From the NCBI RefSeq assembly GCF_001418205.1, contig NZ_LIQF01000003.1:1-64000 (forward strand): DNA of 64,000 nucleotides, in the 5' to 3' direction. The DNA is from Marinomonas fungiae (GTDB taxonomy: Bacteria > Pseudomonadota > Gammaproteobacteria > Pseudomonadales > Marinomonadaceae). The notes under the pieces are model-generated. The model made no database searches and was not told where the DNA came from. It worked only from the letters and a program-made list of their open reading frames with translations. Below are positions 25,510 to 33,593 of the stretch, one piece after another; the stretch's first letter is position 1, and each line of letters begins with the position of its first letter. Position numbers and translations under genes: made by a program.

Positions 25510-26447
25510 TGGAGTGTGGCATTTTACACAGTAGTTACCTCGATATGACGCCCTATGCAGAGTGTTTTGCAGCGCAGCAAAATGAACTTAAGGTATTTCT
25601 AAGTCATGAAGTTCATGATCCGCTTAGCATCACTTTCGCTTTATTGTGGTTCCCTGAAGATGATTTCTTTGAGCGATACCCAAATATCAAAGTCGTGGCT
25701 TCTGTCGCTGCTGGGGTTGACAGTATTTTGGCCTGCCCAAGTCTACCTGAACATGTCAAAGTCTGCCGCAACCGAGATGATCAACAGGCTGCTATCATGA
25801 GCACATTCGCCATATGGCATGTGCTCAATCATCAACGTAATTTCCCTTTGTATCGCGAGCAGCAGGCAAACAAAGTCTGGCAACGTCAACCTATGCGAGC
25901 TCCATCTGAAGTGTCAGTTGGTGTTTTGGGGATGGGTTTTATGGGCGAACGAATCGCCAAAGACCTAGATCACTTAGGTTTTTCTGTAGCAGGATGGCGG
26001 AAAACTAATAAGCCTTTGAAAGACTCTAATATCTCTGTGTTTTGTGGCTCAGAGGAGTTGTCAGCATTTTTATCTAGAACCGAAGTACTGATTTGCGTGT
26101 TGCCATTGACCGACGAAACACACGGAATTCTTAACCTACAAACTTTTCAGCAGTTAAAACCTAATGCTTACCTCGTTCATCTTGGTCGAGGTGGGCATTT
26201 AGTTGAATCAGATTTAATGCATGCACTACAGACAGGTGTACTGAAAGGGGCTTCATTGGATGTGTTTGCTCAAGAGCCGTTACCAAGCACCAGCCCCCTT
26301 TGGGAGCACCCTGATCTAATTATTACACCCCATGATGCTAGCGATGTTCGCCCCAGTGCGGCTGTGAAAAACCTGATTGATGAATATCTGCGTTATCTAG
26401 ACGGGCAGTGTTTGCAGAATGAAGTGCCAAGAAGTACGGGATATTAG
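25509..26447 (+). CDS. D-2-hydroxyacid dehydrogenase, GhrA (glyoxylate/hydroxypyruvate reductase A) type
   Basis: A 312-residue enzyme with the NAD(P)-binding motif GVLGMGFMGERIAKDL at about residue 139 and a GWRKTNK stretch after it, where Arg suggests NADPH preference. LICVLPLTDETHGIL and YLVHLGRGGHLVESDL belong to the GhrA group, as does the N-terminal AGVDSILACPSLPEHVKV. It would reduce a 2-oxo acid to the hydroxy acid or the reverse. Coupled to the ATPase gene by a TAATG overlap, so it belongs to the same transcript. Its place beside a class II aldolase may mean it handles a small oxo-acid released from the imported compound. Confidence 0.85.
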   Translation: MECGILHSSYLDMTPYAECFAAQQNELKVFLSHEVHDPLSITFALLWFPEDDFFERYPNIKVVASVAAGVDSILACPSLPEHVKVCRNRDDQQAAIMSTFAIWHVLNHQRNFPLYREQQANKVWQRQPMRAPSEVSVGVLGMGFMGERIAKDLDHLGFSVAGWRKTNKPLKDSNISVFCGSEELSAFLSRTEVLICVLPLTDETHGILNLQTFQQLKPNAYLVHLGRGGHLVESDLMHALQTGVLKGASLDVFAQEPLPSTSPLWEHPDLIITPHDASDVRPSAAVKNLIDEYLRYLDGQCLQNEVPRSTGY

Positions 26448-26458
26448 GGAGAATCAAT

Positions 26459-27709
26459 ATGAAAGTAGAACAATGTAACGGGAGTCGACTGTGGGACTCC
26501 ATTATGGAAATCGGTCAGATTGGACATGTGGATTCAAAAGACAGCAAAGTCGGTGGATGCCATCGTCTGGCGTTAACCGATAAAGACAAAGCCGCACGGG
26601 ATTTGTTTATCAAATGGGCCAAAGAAGTAGGCGCAACATCACGTATTGATCCTGCGGGAAATTTATTTCTTCGCGTTGATGGGCAAGATAATCAATTAGC
26701 ACCGATCGTAACTGGTAGCCACTTAGATACTCAACCAACAGGTGGCAAGTTTGATGGCATTTATGGATGTCTTGCAGGGCTTGAAGTTCTGCGCTGCTTA
26801 TACGAGCAGAAAATCAAAACGCTGCGACCAATAGAAGTGGCTGTTTGGACCAACGAAGAGGGCGCTCGTTTTAAACCGGCTATGTTGGGCTCTGGTGCCT
26901 ACGCTGGCATATTTAAACTTGCTGATGTGCTGAACACAAAAGATGCAGAAGGCATTCGTTTTGGGGATGAATTAGAGCGCTTAGGCTATAGCAAAATAAT
27001 GAGCGAAGGCTTTTTCCCTATTCATCAATATTACGAACTGCATATTGAACAAGGGCCTGTTCTTGAAGCGAAAGACGTCGATTTAGGAATTGTGACGGGC
27101 GTATTGGGAATGAAGTGGTTTCAAGTGCAAGTGAAGGGCACCTCTTGCCATGCCGGACCAAGTCCAATGAGTTTGCGTAACGATGCCTTGGTCGGTGCAG
27201 CCAAAATGATTACACGCCTTACGGAAGTTACTGAACAAAATGGTATCAATAGTCGATGTACTATTGGCGAAGTCACGATTCCTAATGCTTCAACGAATGT
27301 CTCCCCAGGGGAAGTATATTTCAGTTTAGATTTGCGCGAAGCTAGCAGTGAAGCACTTCAAGAACTTCAGACCAAAGCCTTTGAAAATATTCATCAAATG
27401 GCGTTTCAGCTGAATTTAGAGGTCACTATTAAAGAAACTTGGTCATTACCACCTTGCCCTTTTGATAAGGATTGTTTGGCCAATATTCAGATCGCATGCG
27501 AAGTCTCTTATCCTGAGATATCTCCTTGTCCAATAGTCAGCGGTGCAGGACACGACGCAGTTTACGTCAGTCGAGTGGCGCCTACCGCCATGATTTTTGT
27601 GCCATCAGAAAAGGGCCTTAGCCATAATGAATGTGAGTACACCAGCCCTGAGCAATTAGAAAAAGGCTGCAATGTATTACTCAACACGATTTTACGCGCC
27701 GCTAATTAA
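26459..27709 (+). CDS. M20 zinc amidohydrolase (N-carbamoyl-L-amino acid hydrolase / allantoate amidohydrolase family)
   Basis: A 416-residue M20-family metalloenzyme. Metal ligands are visible in GSHLDTQPTGGKFDGIYGC (His, Asp), EEGARF (Glu pair) and ELHIEQGPVLE. The substrate-bridging His lies in SCHAGPSPMSLRNDAL, and the last ligand is in GAGHDAVYVS. This pattern is that of N-carbamoylases and allantoate amidohydrolases, which release ammonia and CO2 from carbamoyl groups; related ones act as simple amidases. It follows the dehydrogenase by 11 bases with an AGGGAG ribosome-binding site. The exact substrate is unknown. Confidence 0.87.
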   Translation: MKVEQCNGSRLWDSIMEIGQIGHVDSKDSKVGGCHRLALTDKDKAARDLFIKWAKEVGATSRIDPAGNLFLRVDGQDNQLAPIVTGSHLDTQPTGGKFDGIYGCLAGLEVLRCLYEQKIKTLRPIEVAVWTNEEGARFKPAMLGSGAYAGIFKLADVLNTKDAEGIRFGDELERLGYSKIMSEGFFPIHQYYELHIEQGPVLEAKDVDLGIVTGVLGMKWFQVQVKGTSCHAGPSPMSLRNDALVGAAKMITRLTEVTEQNGINSRCTIGEVTIPNASTNVSPGEVYFSLDLREASSEALQELQTKAFENIHQMAFQLNLEVTIKETWSLPPCPFDKDCLANIQIACEVSYPEISPCPIVSGAGHDAVYVSRVAPTAMIFVPSEKGLSHNECEYTSPEQLEKGCNVLLNTILRAAN

Positions 27710-27736
27710 GGTGCCGTTTCCATCAAGGAGTACGAG

Positions 27737-28762
27737 ATGAAAGCATTTTATCACTCAGACCAAAGCCAGCATTTTCCAAAGTTTTACATGAAAAATGGCA
27801 AGCCGATCGCTGCCCGTGAAGTACCAGAACGTGGCGATATTTTTCTGAATGTGTTGCATGAATTACAAGTAGATATAGCGCCAGTTAAAGATCACGGCTT
27901 CTCATTAATCAGTAAAGTTCACTCACCTGATTACCTCACTTTTTTGCAAACGGTATACCCTAATTGGGAAAAGTTGCCAGATTCAAGTGAAGAGATCATT
28001 CCTAAGAGTCATCCAGTTCGTTACAGCGCCAGTTACCCTAGTGACATTATTGGTCAAGTTGGATGGCATTTAATGGATACCTCTTGCCCTGTTGGGCCAG
28101 GAACTTGGGCTGGGGTTTATGCTTCGGCACAAACTGCTATCAGTGCGGCGGACAGCATTGCAACGGGAGCAACTAATACTGCCTATGCTGCATGTCGTCC
28201 GCCAGGTCATCATGCTTATCCAGATGGCGGTGCTGGTTTCTGTTTTCTAAATAATTCTGCCATTGCTGCCGAGCGTTTACTGGAAGCCTATCAACGTGTA
28301 GCCATATTAGATGTGGATTTACATCATGGAAATGGCACTCAGGCGGTTTTCTGGAATCGTCGTGATGTTTTAACTGTGTCAATTCACGCGGATCCCGCTT
28401 ATTGCTATCCCCACTATTGGGGCTATGCACATGAACGTGGAGAAGGTGATGGGTATGGTTTTAATATCAATTACCCTGTTTCTGAAGGCACTTCAGATAA
28501 AGATTATTTACCGGTTTTAGATAAAGCTCTTGAGCAAATAGTCTCGTATGCACCTGATGTTGTGATCTTAGCGTTGGGACTTGATGCATCAGAAAAAGAT
28601 CCATTTGCTGTATTAGGAATCACTACAGAAGGTTTTTCAGAAATAGGCAAACGAGTGAACAGTTTGGGGCTGCCAACGCTCATCGTCCAAGAGGGCGGCT
28701 ATATCTCTCCAATTTTAGGCGATAACTTACGTGAAACTTTAAAAGCATTCTCTAATCGCTAA
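27737..28762 (+). CDS. Histone-deacetylase-family amidohydrolase, acetylpolyamine amidohydrolase (APAH) type
   Basis: A 341-residue enzyme of the arginase-deacetylase fold. The active-site parts are ACRPPGHHAYPDGGAGFCFL (twin histidines), VAILDVDLHHGNGTQAV (zinc Asp and His) and ILALGLDASEKDPFAVL (second zinc Asp). The closing loop IVQEGGY supplies the catalytic Tyr. The family deacetylates small acetylated amines or lysine side chains; the APAH group acts on acetylpolyamines. GTWAGVYASAQTAISAAD is also APAH-like. SD AAGGAG lies 6 bases before the ATG. It closes the cluster and is followed by a terminator at 28887. The setting, with peptide-type import and an M20 enzyme, argues for breakdown of an N-acylated amine. 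Confidence 0.88.
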   Translation: MKAFYHSDQSQHFPKFYMKNGKPIAAREVPERGDIFLNVLHELQVDIAPVKDHGFSLISKVHSPDYLTFLQTVYPNWEKLPDSSEEIIPKSHPVRYSASYPSDIIGQVGWHLMDTSCPVGPGTWAGVYASAQTAISAADSIATGATNTAYAACRPPGHHAYPDGGAGFCFLNNSAIAAERLLEAYQRVAILDVDLHHGNGTQAVFWNRRDVLTVSIHADPAYCYPHYWGYAHERGEGDGYGFNINYPVSEGTSDKDYLPVLDKALEQIVSYAPDVVILALGLDASEKDPFAVLGITTEGFSEIGKRVNSLGLPTLIVQEGGYISPILGDNLRETLKAFSNR

Positions 28763-28886
28763 ATAAGTAAGTGTTTTGTTCGTCCCTTACTGATTTTTAG
28801 TGCAGATTTCACAAACGGAAATTTGTTTTTCTCAACTCAAATGGGCTTGAGTAACCGCCCAGCTTCCTCCCCGAATAATGAGTGGG

Positions 28887-28910
28887 AAAAAGGGATGAAC
28901 ACCCTTTTTT
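28887..28910 (+). terminator. Terminator of the aldolase-ABC-amidohydrolase operon
   Basis: AAAAAGGG and CCCTTTTT (28887-28894 with 28902-28909) pair around ATGAACA and end in a T run. It lies 125 bases after the last gene of the operon. Confidence 0.65.
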
Positions 28911-28932
28911 GATTCAATCTTGTAAGGAAACC

Positions 28933-29019
28933 CTGTTAAACACCTTGCCAATTGCCGCCGCGGTGGTTTCAGCGGGGGTAGTGATTGGGGGCCTTTACTT
29001 GACGGGGATGGACTATTGA
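28933..29019 (+). other. Possible small hydrophobic peptide frame, GC-rich island
   Basis: A 28-codon frame reads LLNTLPIAAAVVSAGVVIG and ends in LYLTGMDY. One hydrophobic helix is predicted. The local sequence is far GC-richer than its surroundings. The start would have to be CTG or TTG, with only a weak AAGGAA upstream. It may be a small membrane peptide, a remnant of a larger transporter gene, or chance. No related gene is next to it. Confidence 0.2.
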
Positions 29020-29100
29020 TTGTGCTGGATGTCTATCTAGGGGCTCAGTGTAAAAAACTTCGCGTAATACCTACGTAGTATTTAGTTGCAGGAAGGTACA

Positions 29101-29136
29101 AAAATCCCCCAAGTGATTTCTCACTTGGGGGATTTT
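29101..29136 (-). terminator. Strong terminator of the permease-dehydrogenase operon (probably bidirectional)
   Basis: AAAATCCCCCAAGTGA (29101-29116) is perfectly complementary to TCACTTGGGGGATTTT (29121-29136) around a TTTC loop. Both sides carry A/T runs, so it can stop transcription from either direction. It is 40 bases past the stop of the permease gene on the minus strand. Confidence 0.9.
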
Positions 29137-29177
29137 TCACTTTAGTAGCCTCATTAAACTCGATAGCGTTAAGTATT

Positions 29178-30545
29178 TTATTGAGCTTGATCCTTAACAA
29201 AGGTTTTGTCTTTCTCGCCTTTGAAGAAATCACGTCCGTATACCAAAATACAAAGCACAACACCCACAGCAAAGGCCCAAGTTGCGCCACGTGTTGCTAG
29301 GACGGCAGCGACGATACCCGCAATACCTAGATCACGTTGAGAACGAGCTTCCATTACACCAATTCGGACTGAGACATAACCTTGAATCAGAAGTGTTAGT
29401 GCTAAAGCTACACCTAAGATAGGTTGCACAAGTGTAACGATTGGCATGAAAAGCAAGCCAGTGTTTGTTCCCCAGCGGAATGAGCCTGCGCCACCAAAGA
29501 TTGACTTCATGGCTTTCTTACCTTGGCTAAAGCGCTCAACTATGACAACGTGCATTGCCGCCCAAAGTGGGCCACACATTGCAACATCTGGCCCTAGAAT
29601 CGACATTGCTGAGTTACGAGCACCGAAGATCATGTGAGCACGATCAGGATCATAGTCGATTTTTTCATCTTTACGGATGTGGTCGGCTTCTTCAAGAATT
29701 GCACGGCTTTGTAATACATCACCAAATAGAACGATGTAAGCAGCTAATACAGTTGGGATAGCGCTAAGAAACATTGTAAGTGGTGGCATACCCAGACCGA
29801 ACACAGTGTATTCATTCCAAAGTGTTACAAAGTCTGGTGATGAGAATCCCCATTTGATATCTGGCCATGAAGTCTCACCCACTGTTGGGGCAATAATAAT
29901 GGCCAGAACAATGATTGGAAATACGCCAAGTTTGCCGATCATATTGAACAAGGCATTACTTTGTTTCAACTGTGCAAAATGGCGGGAAAAGATCACGTAG
30001 AAAGCAATACCCACCGCTACAGTAATAGTGATTGGGTAGGTATCGAATCGACCGTCAACTTTGAAAACTGCCATGACTGCAGCAATACCAGCACCAATAA
30101 TGACACCAGACTTAATTGCCTGTGGTATCAACGAGACTACTCTGTGTGCTAATCCTGAAGCACCTATAAAGATAGAAAATATACCTAGTAAGAGCTGGAA
30201 GGAAATTAATGCATGTATTCGTTCAGGGCCCTCTGGGAAAGTCACACAGTACGCCATTAATAGAGGAATAGCTGGAGTGATCCAACCAGGTACAACTGGG
30301 TCACCTAGTAAATGATGAAGTAAGTAGAATAAGCCATTTAACATAACAACCGCTAAGGCGACTTCAAATGGCATACCTAGTAACTCGGTCATTAATGGAA
30401 TGGCAGCAAGGTCGACGGCACACATAAGCAGGCCTTGGAAGTAATCAGGCCATTCTATGCGGTAGTGGACAAACGGGAGGCGGACCTTAAAAGGACCCAT
30501 GGACCAAAAGGGGGTTTCTTGGCCATCAATACGTTCTTTACTCAT
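29178..30545 (-). CDS. UraA/NCS2-fold membrane permease
   Basis: A 455-residue inner-membrane protein with about 12-14 predicted helices and the internal glycine-rich features of the SLC23/SLC26 fold: FQLLLGIFSIFIGASGLAHR, IKSGVIIGAGIAAVMAVFK and LSAIPTVLAAYIVLFGDVL. Near the C-terminal third, ILGPDVAMCGPLWAAMHVV is a half-helix-like stretch. Members move nucleobases, or anions and carboxylates. Sequence alone does not give the substrate. It is the last gene of the sigma-54-controlled group and is followed by a strong terminator, so it likely imports the compound oxidised by the two upstream dehydrogenases; that is inference from the operon. Confidence 0.7.
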   Translation of the reverse strand: MSKERIDGQETPFWSMGPFKVRLPFVHYRIEWPDYFQGLLMCAVDLAAIPLMTELLGMPFEVALAVVMLNGLFYLLHHLLGDPVVPGWITPAIPLLMAYCVTFPEGPERIHALISFQLLLGIFSIFIGASGLAHRVVSLIPQAIKSGVIIGAGIAAVMAVFKVDGRFDTYPITITVAVGIAFYVIFSRHFAQLKQSNALFNMIGKLGVFPIIVLAIIIAPTVGETSWPDIKWGFSSPDFVTLWNEYTVFGLGMPPLTMFLSAIPTVLAAYIVLFGDVLQSRAILEEADHIRKDEKIDYDPDRAHMIFGARNSAMSILGPDVAMCGPLWAAMHVVIVERFSQGKKAMKSIFGGAGSFRWGTNTGLLFMPIVTLVQPILGVALALTLLIQGYVSVRIGVMEARSQRDLGIAGIVAAVLATRGATWAFAVGVVLCILVYGRDFFKGEKDKTFVKDQAQ

Positions 30546-30580
30546 GATGATTTCCTATTATTTTTGTAATAATTCAAGTT

Positions 30581-30603
30581 CCCTGCAACCAAAGGTTACA
30601 GGG
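30581..30603 (-). other. Intergenic hairpin between alcohol dehydrogenase and permease genes
   Basis: CCCTGCAACC (30581-30590) and GGTTACAGGG (30594-30603) pair with one wobble around AAA. No T run follows on the minus strand, so it is more likely an RNA-stability or processing element separating the two messages than a terminator. Confidence 0.5.
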
Positions 30604-30650
30604 GAGTAGCTACAGGTTTTTATTGCAGAAACGAACATTGTTTCAGTGAA

Positions 30651-31817
30651 TTAGAAAGCTTCTTGATACAGTTTTAGGGCATCGCTTTCAGTCACTTGAA
30701 CAGGGTTATTGCCAAGCAAACGGGTTTGGATCATTGCGTCCTTAGCAAGAGTTGGTAGGCTTTCTTCAGTGACACCTACATCACGAAGCCGTTGTGGTGC
30801 TCCTGATTCATTCATCAAGTTTTGCATATACTCAACGAATTGCTCCGCACGACTAAGCTCCTCACCTTCAACATCACCAAGTACAACTTCAGCTAATTCT
30901 GCGTAAAGTGGAGCGGCTGCTTTCATATTGAAGCGCAATACAGGGCCAAGCATTAATGCATTGGTTAAACCATGGGGAAGGTGATAGTGACCACCTAACG
31001 GATAGGCTAAGGCATGTACCGCTGCAACAGGGCTGTTTGAGAATGCTTGACCGGCTAAATTTGCACCTAATAACATGGCTTCACGTGCTGCACGGTTTTT
31101 ACCGTCTTTACATGCTGTTAAAAGGTTCTTGCTCAGCAATCGTAGTGCTTCTTTTCCTAGTGCATCTGAAAGCGGATTTTTAAGATGAGCTGATGTGTAT
31201 GCTTCAATCGCGTGTACCATGGCATCAATGCCCGTTGCAGCGGTAGGTAGGGAAGGTAAACCAATGGTTAACTCAGCATCTAGCAAGACATAATCTGCGT
31301 ACAACTGCTTAGAAACCACACCCATCTTGGTCGTTTCACCTGTTGTTAAAATGGTGATGTTGGTAACTTCAGAACCAGTTCCTGCTGTGGTTGGGATTTG
31401 AAGTAACGGTGCGCGCTTGCCTTTAACATTTCCAATGCCATATAGATCGGATAGTTTTTGATCTGACGTAAGCATTACTGCTACCAATTTAGCGATATCC
31501 ATTGGTGAGCCGCCGCCTAGGCCAATAACTAGGTTTGCATTGTTCGCTTTACCAAATTCAACACATTCCATTAGTACGTGTTCTGGTGGGTCTGCTACCA
31601 CATCATCGTAGATCGAAATGCTGAAACCGTTAGCTTCCATTGATGCTTTTGTTTCTTCTAAAAGGCCACTTTCGCTAAGAAACTTATCGGTAACTAATAG
31701 AACATTACGTTCTTCAAACCAGCTTGCTGCTAGTTCGCCTAAACGCTTAGCGCCACCCCATTCAACGTGCATTGAGCCTGGAGTATTGAAAGAAAATGCT
31801 TTGAAACCTTGAGACAT
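30651..31817 (-). CDS. Iron-containing alcohol dehydrogenase (4-hydroxybutyrate dehydrogenase-like)
   Basis: A 388-residue group III alcohol dehydrogenase. The NAD-binding part has GLGGGSPMDIAKLVAVM and PTTAGTGSEVTNITILT. Metal ligands fall in AMVHAIEAYTS (with the preceding Asp) and HALAYPLGGHYHLPHGL, where the spaced His residues bind Fe or Zn. Length and motifs are normal. Next to a succinate-semialdehyde-type dehydrogenase, the most economical role is oxidation of an omega-hydroxy acid such as 4-hydroxybutyrate, or of a 1,3- or 1,4-diol, to the aldehyde. The gene lies 20 bases downstream of the aldehyde dehydrogenase gene and should share its sigma-54 promoter. Confidence 0.87.
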   Translation of the reverse strand: MSQGFKAFSFNTPGSMHVEWGGAKRLGELAASWFEERNVLLVTDKFLSESGLLEETKASMEANGFSISIYDDVVADPPEHVLMECVEFGKANNANLVIGLGGGSPMDIAKLVAVMLTSDQKLSDLYGIGNVKGKRAPLLQIPTTAGTGSEVTNITILTTGETTKMGVVSKQLYADYVLLDAELTIGLPSLPTAATGIDAMVHAIEAYTSAHLKNPLSDALGKEALRLLSKNLLTACKDGKNRAAREAMLLGANLAGQAFSNSPVAAVHALAYPLGGHYHLPHGLTNALMLGPVLRFNMKAAAPLYAELAEVVLGDVEGEELSRAEQFVEYMQNLMNESGAPQRLRDVGVTEESLPTLAKDAMIQTRLLGNNPVQVTESDALKLYQEAF

Positions 31818-31837
31818 AATTAAATTCCTTTTGACCT

Positions 31838-33280
31838 TTAAAGAGCGCTACAGATGTATTTCAGTTCTAGGTATTCTTCGATGCCATACTTAGAACCTTC
31901 GCGACCAAGACCGGATTGTTTGACGCCGCCAAATGGTGCTACTTCATTGGAAATTAAGCCTGTGTTATGTCCTACCATGCCGTACTCTAAGGCTTCTGAG
32001 ACACGAACGCTTCGGGCGTGATCATTAGTAAAGAAGTATGCCGCTAGACCAAAAATAGTGTCGTTAGCCATTGAAATGGCTTCTTCTTCGGTATCGAACG
32101 GGAAGATTGGTGCCATAGGACCAAAAGTCTCTTCTTGAGCCACTTTCATTTCGCTGGTGACGTTGATCAAAATAGAAGGTTGGATAAATAGTCCACCTAG
32201 ACGCTCCCCACCTTGGATAAGCTTGGCGCCTTTAGCGACAGCGTCTTGGATATGTTCTTCAACTTTGGTGATGGCTTTTTCTTCGATCATAGGTCCAATT
32301 TGGACGCCGTCTTCGATACCGTTACCAATTTTCATCGCAGAAACCTTTTCTTGAAGTTTTGCAATGAAAGCATCGTAAACGCCACGCTGGACTAAAATGC
32401 GGTTTGCACAAACACATGTCTGGCCAGCGTTACGATATTTAGAGGCCATCGCACCTTCGACTGCTTTATCAAGGTCAGCATCATCAAAAACGATAAACGG
32501 TGCGTTACCACCAAGCTCTAATGACACTTTTTTAATAGTGTCCGCACATTGAGCCATTAATAATCGGCCGACTTCTGTTGAGCCTGTGAACGATAGTTTG
32601 GTCACCACTGTACTATCTGTAAGCACTTTACCTATCTTGCTTGCTGAGCCTGTGATTACCTGAAATACGCCATTAGGGATACCTGCACGTTGAGCTAATT
32701 CGCCAAGAGCCAAAGCCGTAAGTGGTGTTAGGTCTGCTGGACGTACAATCATAGAACAACCAGCAGCAAGAGCTGGCGCTGCTTTTCGAGTGATCATGGC
32801 TGCAGGGAAGTTCCAAGGAGTAATCGCGGCGGTTACCCCGATTGGCTGGCGGATAACAGTTAAGCGCTGATTGGAAAGCGGCGCTGGAATTGTATCGCCG
32901 TAAACTCGCTTCGCTTCTTCAGCAAACCATTCTACAAATGAAGCTGCATAAGCAATTTCCCCTTTAGCTTCGGCTAAAGGTTTGCCTTGCTCCGATGTCA
33001 TAATCATTGCAAGGTCGTTGGCGCTTTCAGTGATTAAATCAAACCATTTGCGAAGGATTCTTGAGCGCTCTTTTGCTGTTAAGGCGGCCCATTTTTTTTG
33101 AGCTTCTTGAGATGCTTCAATAACAGCGGGGATTTCAGTTTCGCTTAGATGAGGGATATTTGCGATCACTTCACCCGTAGCTGGGTTTGTAACAGGAATA
33201 GTTTTATTGTCCGTTGCTGTAACCCATTGTCCATTTACTAAGCAACTTTCTCTCAGTAGGGACGCATCATTTAGATACAT
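31838..33280 (-). CDS. Aldehyde dehydrogenase, succinate-semialdehyde dehydrogenase (GabD) type
   Basis: A 480-residue aldehyde dehydrogenase matching GabD in length and order: LSNQRLTVIRQPIGVTAAIT, then TPWNFPAAM (catalytic Asn), FTGSTEVGR (NAD loop), LELGGNAP (general-base Glu) and NAGQTCVCANRI (catalytic Cys). The closing FGGVKQSGLGREGSKYGIEE, a substrate loop with Arg, is typical of succinate-semialdehyde and glutarate-semialdehyde enzymes. I chose ATG 33280: AAAGGTG precedes it by 7 bases, whereas the frame could extend 12 codons further without a site. A sigma-54 promoter lies ~150 bases upstream. It should oxidise the aldehyde made by the neighbouring alcohol dehydrogenase. Confidence 0.87.
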   Translation of the reverse strand: MYLNDASLLRESCLVNGQWVTATDNKTIPVTNPATGEVIANIPHLSETEIPAVIEASQEAQKKWAALTAKERSRILRKWFDLITESANDLAMIMTSEQGKPLAEAKGEIAYAASFVEWFAEEAKRVYGDTIPAPLSNQRLTVIRQPIGVTAAITPWNFPAAMITRKAAPALAAGCSMIVRPADLTPLTALALGELAQRAGIPNGVFQVITGSASKIGKVLTDSTVVTKLSFTGSTEVGRLLMAQCADTIKKVSLELGGNAPFIVFDDADLDKAVEGAMASKYRNAGQTCVCANRILVQRGVYDAFIAKLQEKVSAMKIGNGIEDGVQIGPMIEEKAITKVEEHIQDAVAKGAKLIQGGERLGGLFIQPSILINVTSEMKVAQEETFGPMAPIFPFDTEEEAISMANDTIFGLAAYFFTNDHARSVRVSEALEYGMVGHNTGLISNEVAPFGGVKQSGLGREGSKYGIEEYLELKYICSAL

Positions 33281-33426
33281 AGTTGACACCTTTATTTTTA
33301 TGATTCGTAGGCTCAAGCAACAGCTTGTTGCTCAATAAGCCAAACGGCTGCAACCCATTCCCGAGTCTGAGCTTTGTATCTCAAACGAAAATTCGGTTTA
33401 GTTGGGAGCAGTGCTAAACCATAAAT

Positions 33427-33442
33427 TGCAAAGGTAGTGCCA
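33427..33442 (-). promoter_or_regulatory. Sigma-54 (-24/-12) promoter of the aldehyde dehydrogenase operon
   Basis: Read on the minus strand, TGGCAC (33442-33437), five bases TACCT, and TTGCA (33431-33427) match the sigma-54 consensus TGGCAC-N5-TTGCW at every defined position. It points to the gene starting at 33280. An NtrC-family activator, the necessary partner, is encoded 1.3 kb upstream. Confidence 0.92.
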
Positions 33443-33513
33443 GTTTTGTAACTTTAGTTAACTAATTGAATTATAAGTTTTTTTATATGTTTAGGACTTG
33501 AGGTGATATTTTC

Positions 33514-33532
33514 TTGAGCGGTATCCGATCAC
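33514..33532 (-). promoter_or_regulatory. Upstream activator site 1 (imperfect palindrome)
   Basis: TTGAGCGG, TAT, CCGATCAC: the same pattern as site 2 with two mismatches in one arm. It is centred about 80 bp upstream of the -24 box, a usual enhancer position for an NtrC-type activator. Confidence 0.7.
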
Positions 33533-33544
33533 AATGCGCGGATC

Positions 33545-33567
33545 GGTTGAGCGGTATCCGCTCAACC
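33545..33567 (-). promoter_or_regulatory. Upstream activator site 2 (near-perfect 23-bp palindrome)
   Basis: The arms GGTTGAGCGG (33545-33554) and CCGCTCAACC (33558-33567) are exact reverse complements around TAT. The centre is 33 bp (about three helical turns) from that of site 1, so two activator dimers could bind on one face. The natural candidate is the response regulator encoded at 34857-36212. Confidence 0.8.
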
Positions 33568-33593
33568 TGAGAGTCGCTATAGGTAGAAGGTTT

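Noticed and set aside
33311..33334. Palindrome GCAACA-GCT-TGTTGC in the dehydrogenase leader
   Set aside because: Only six bp per arm and no T run; it lies downstream of the sigma-54 promoter and nothing supports a role beyond chance.
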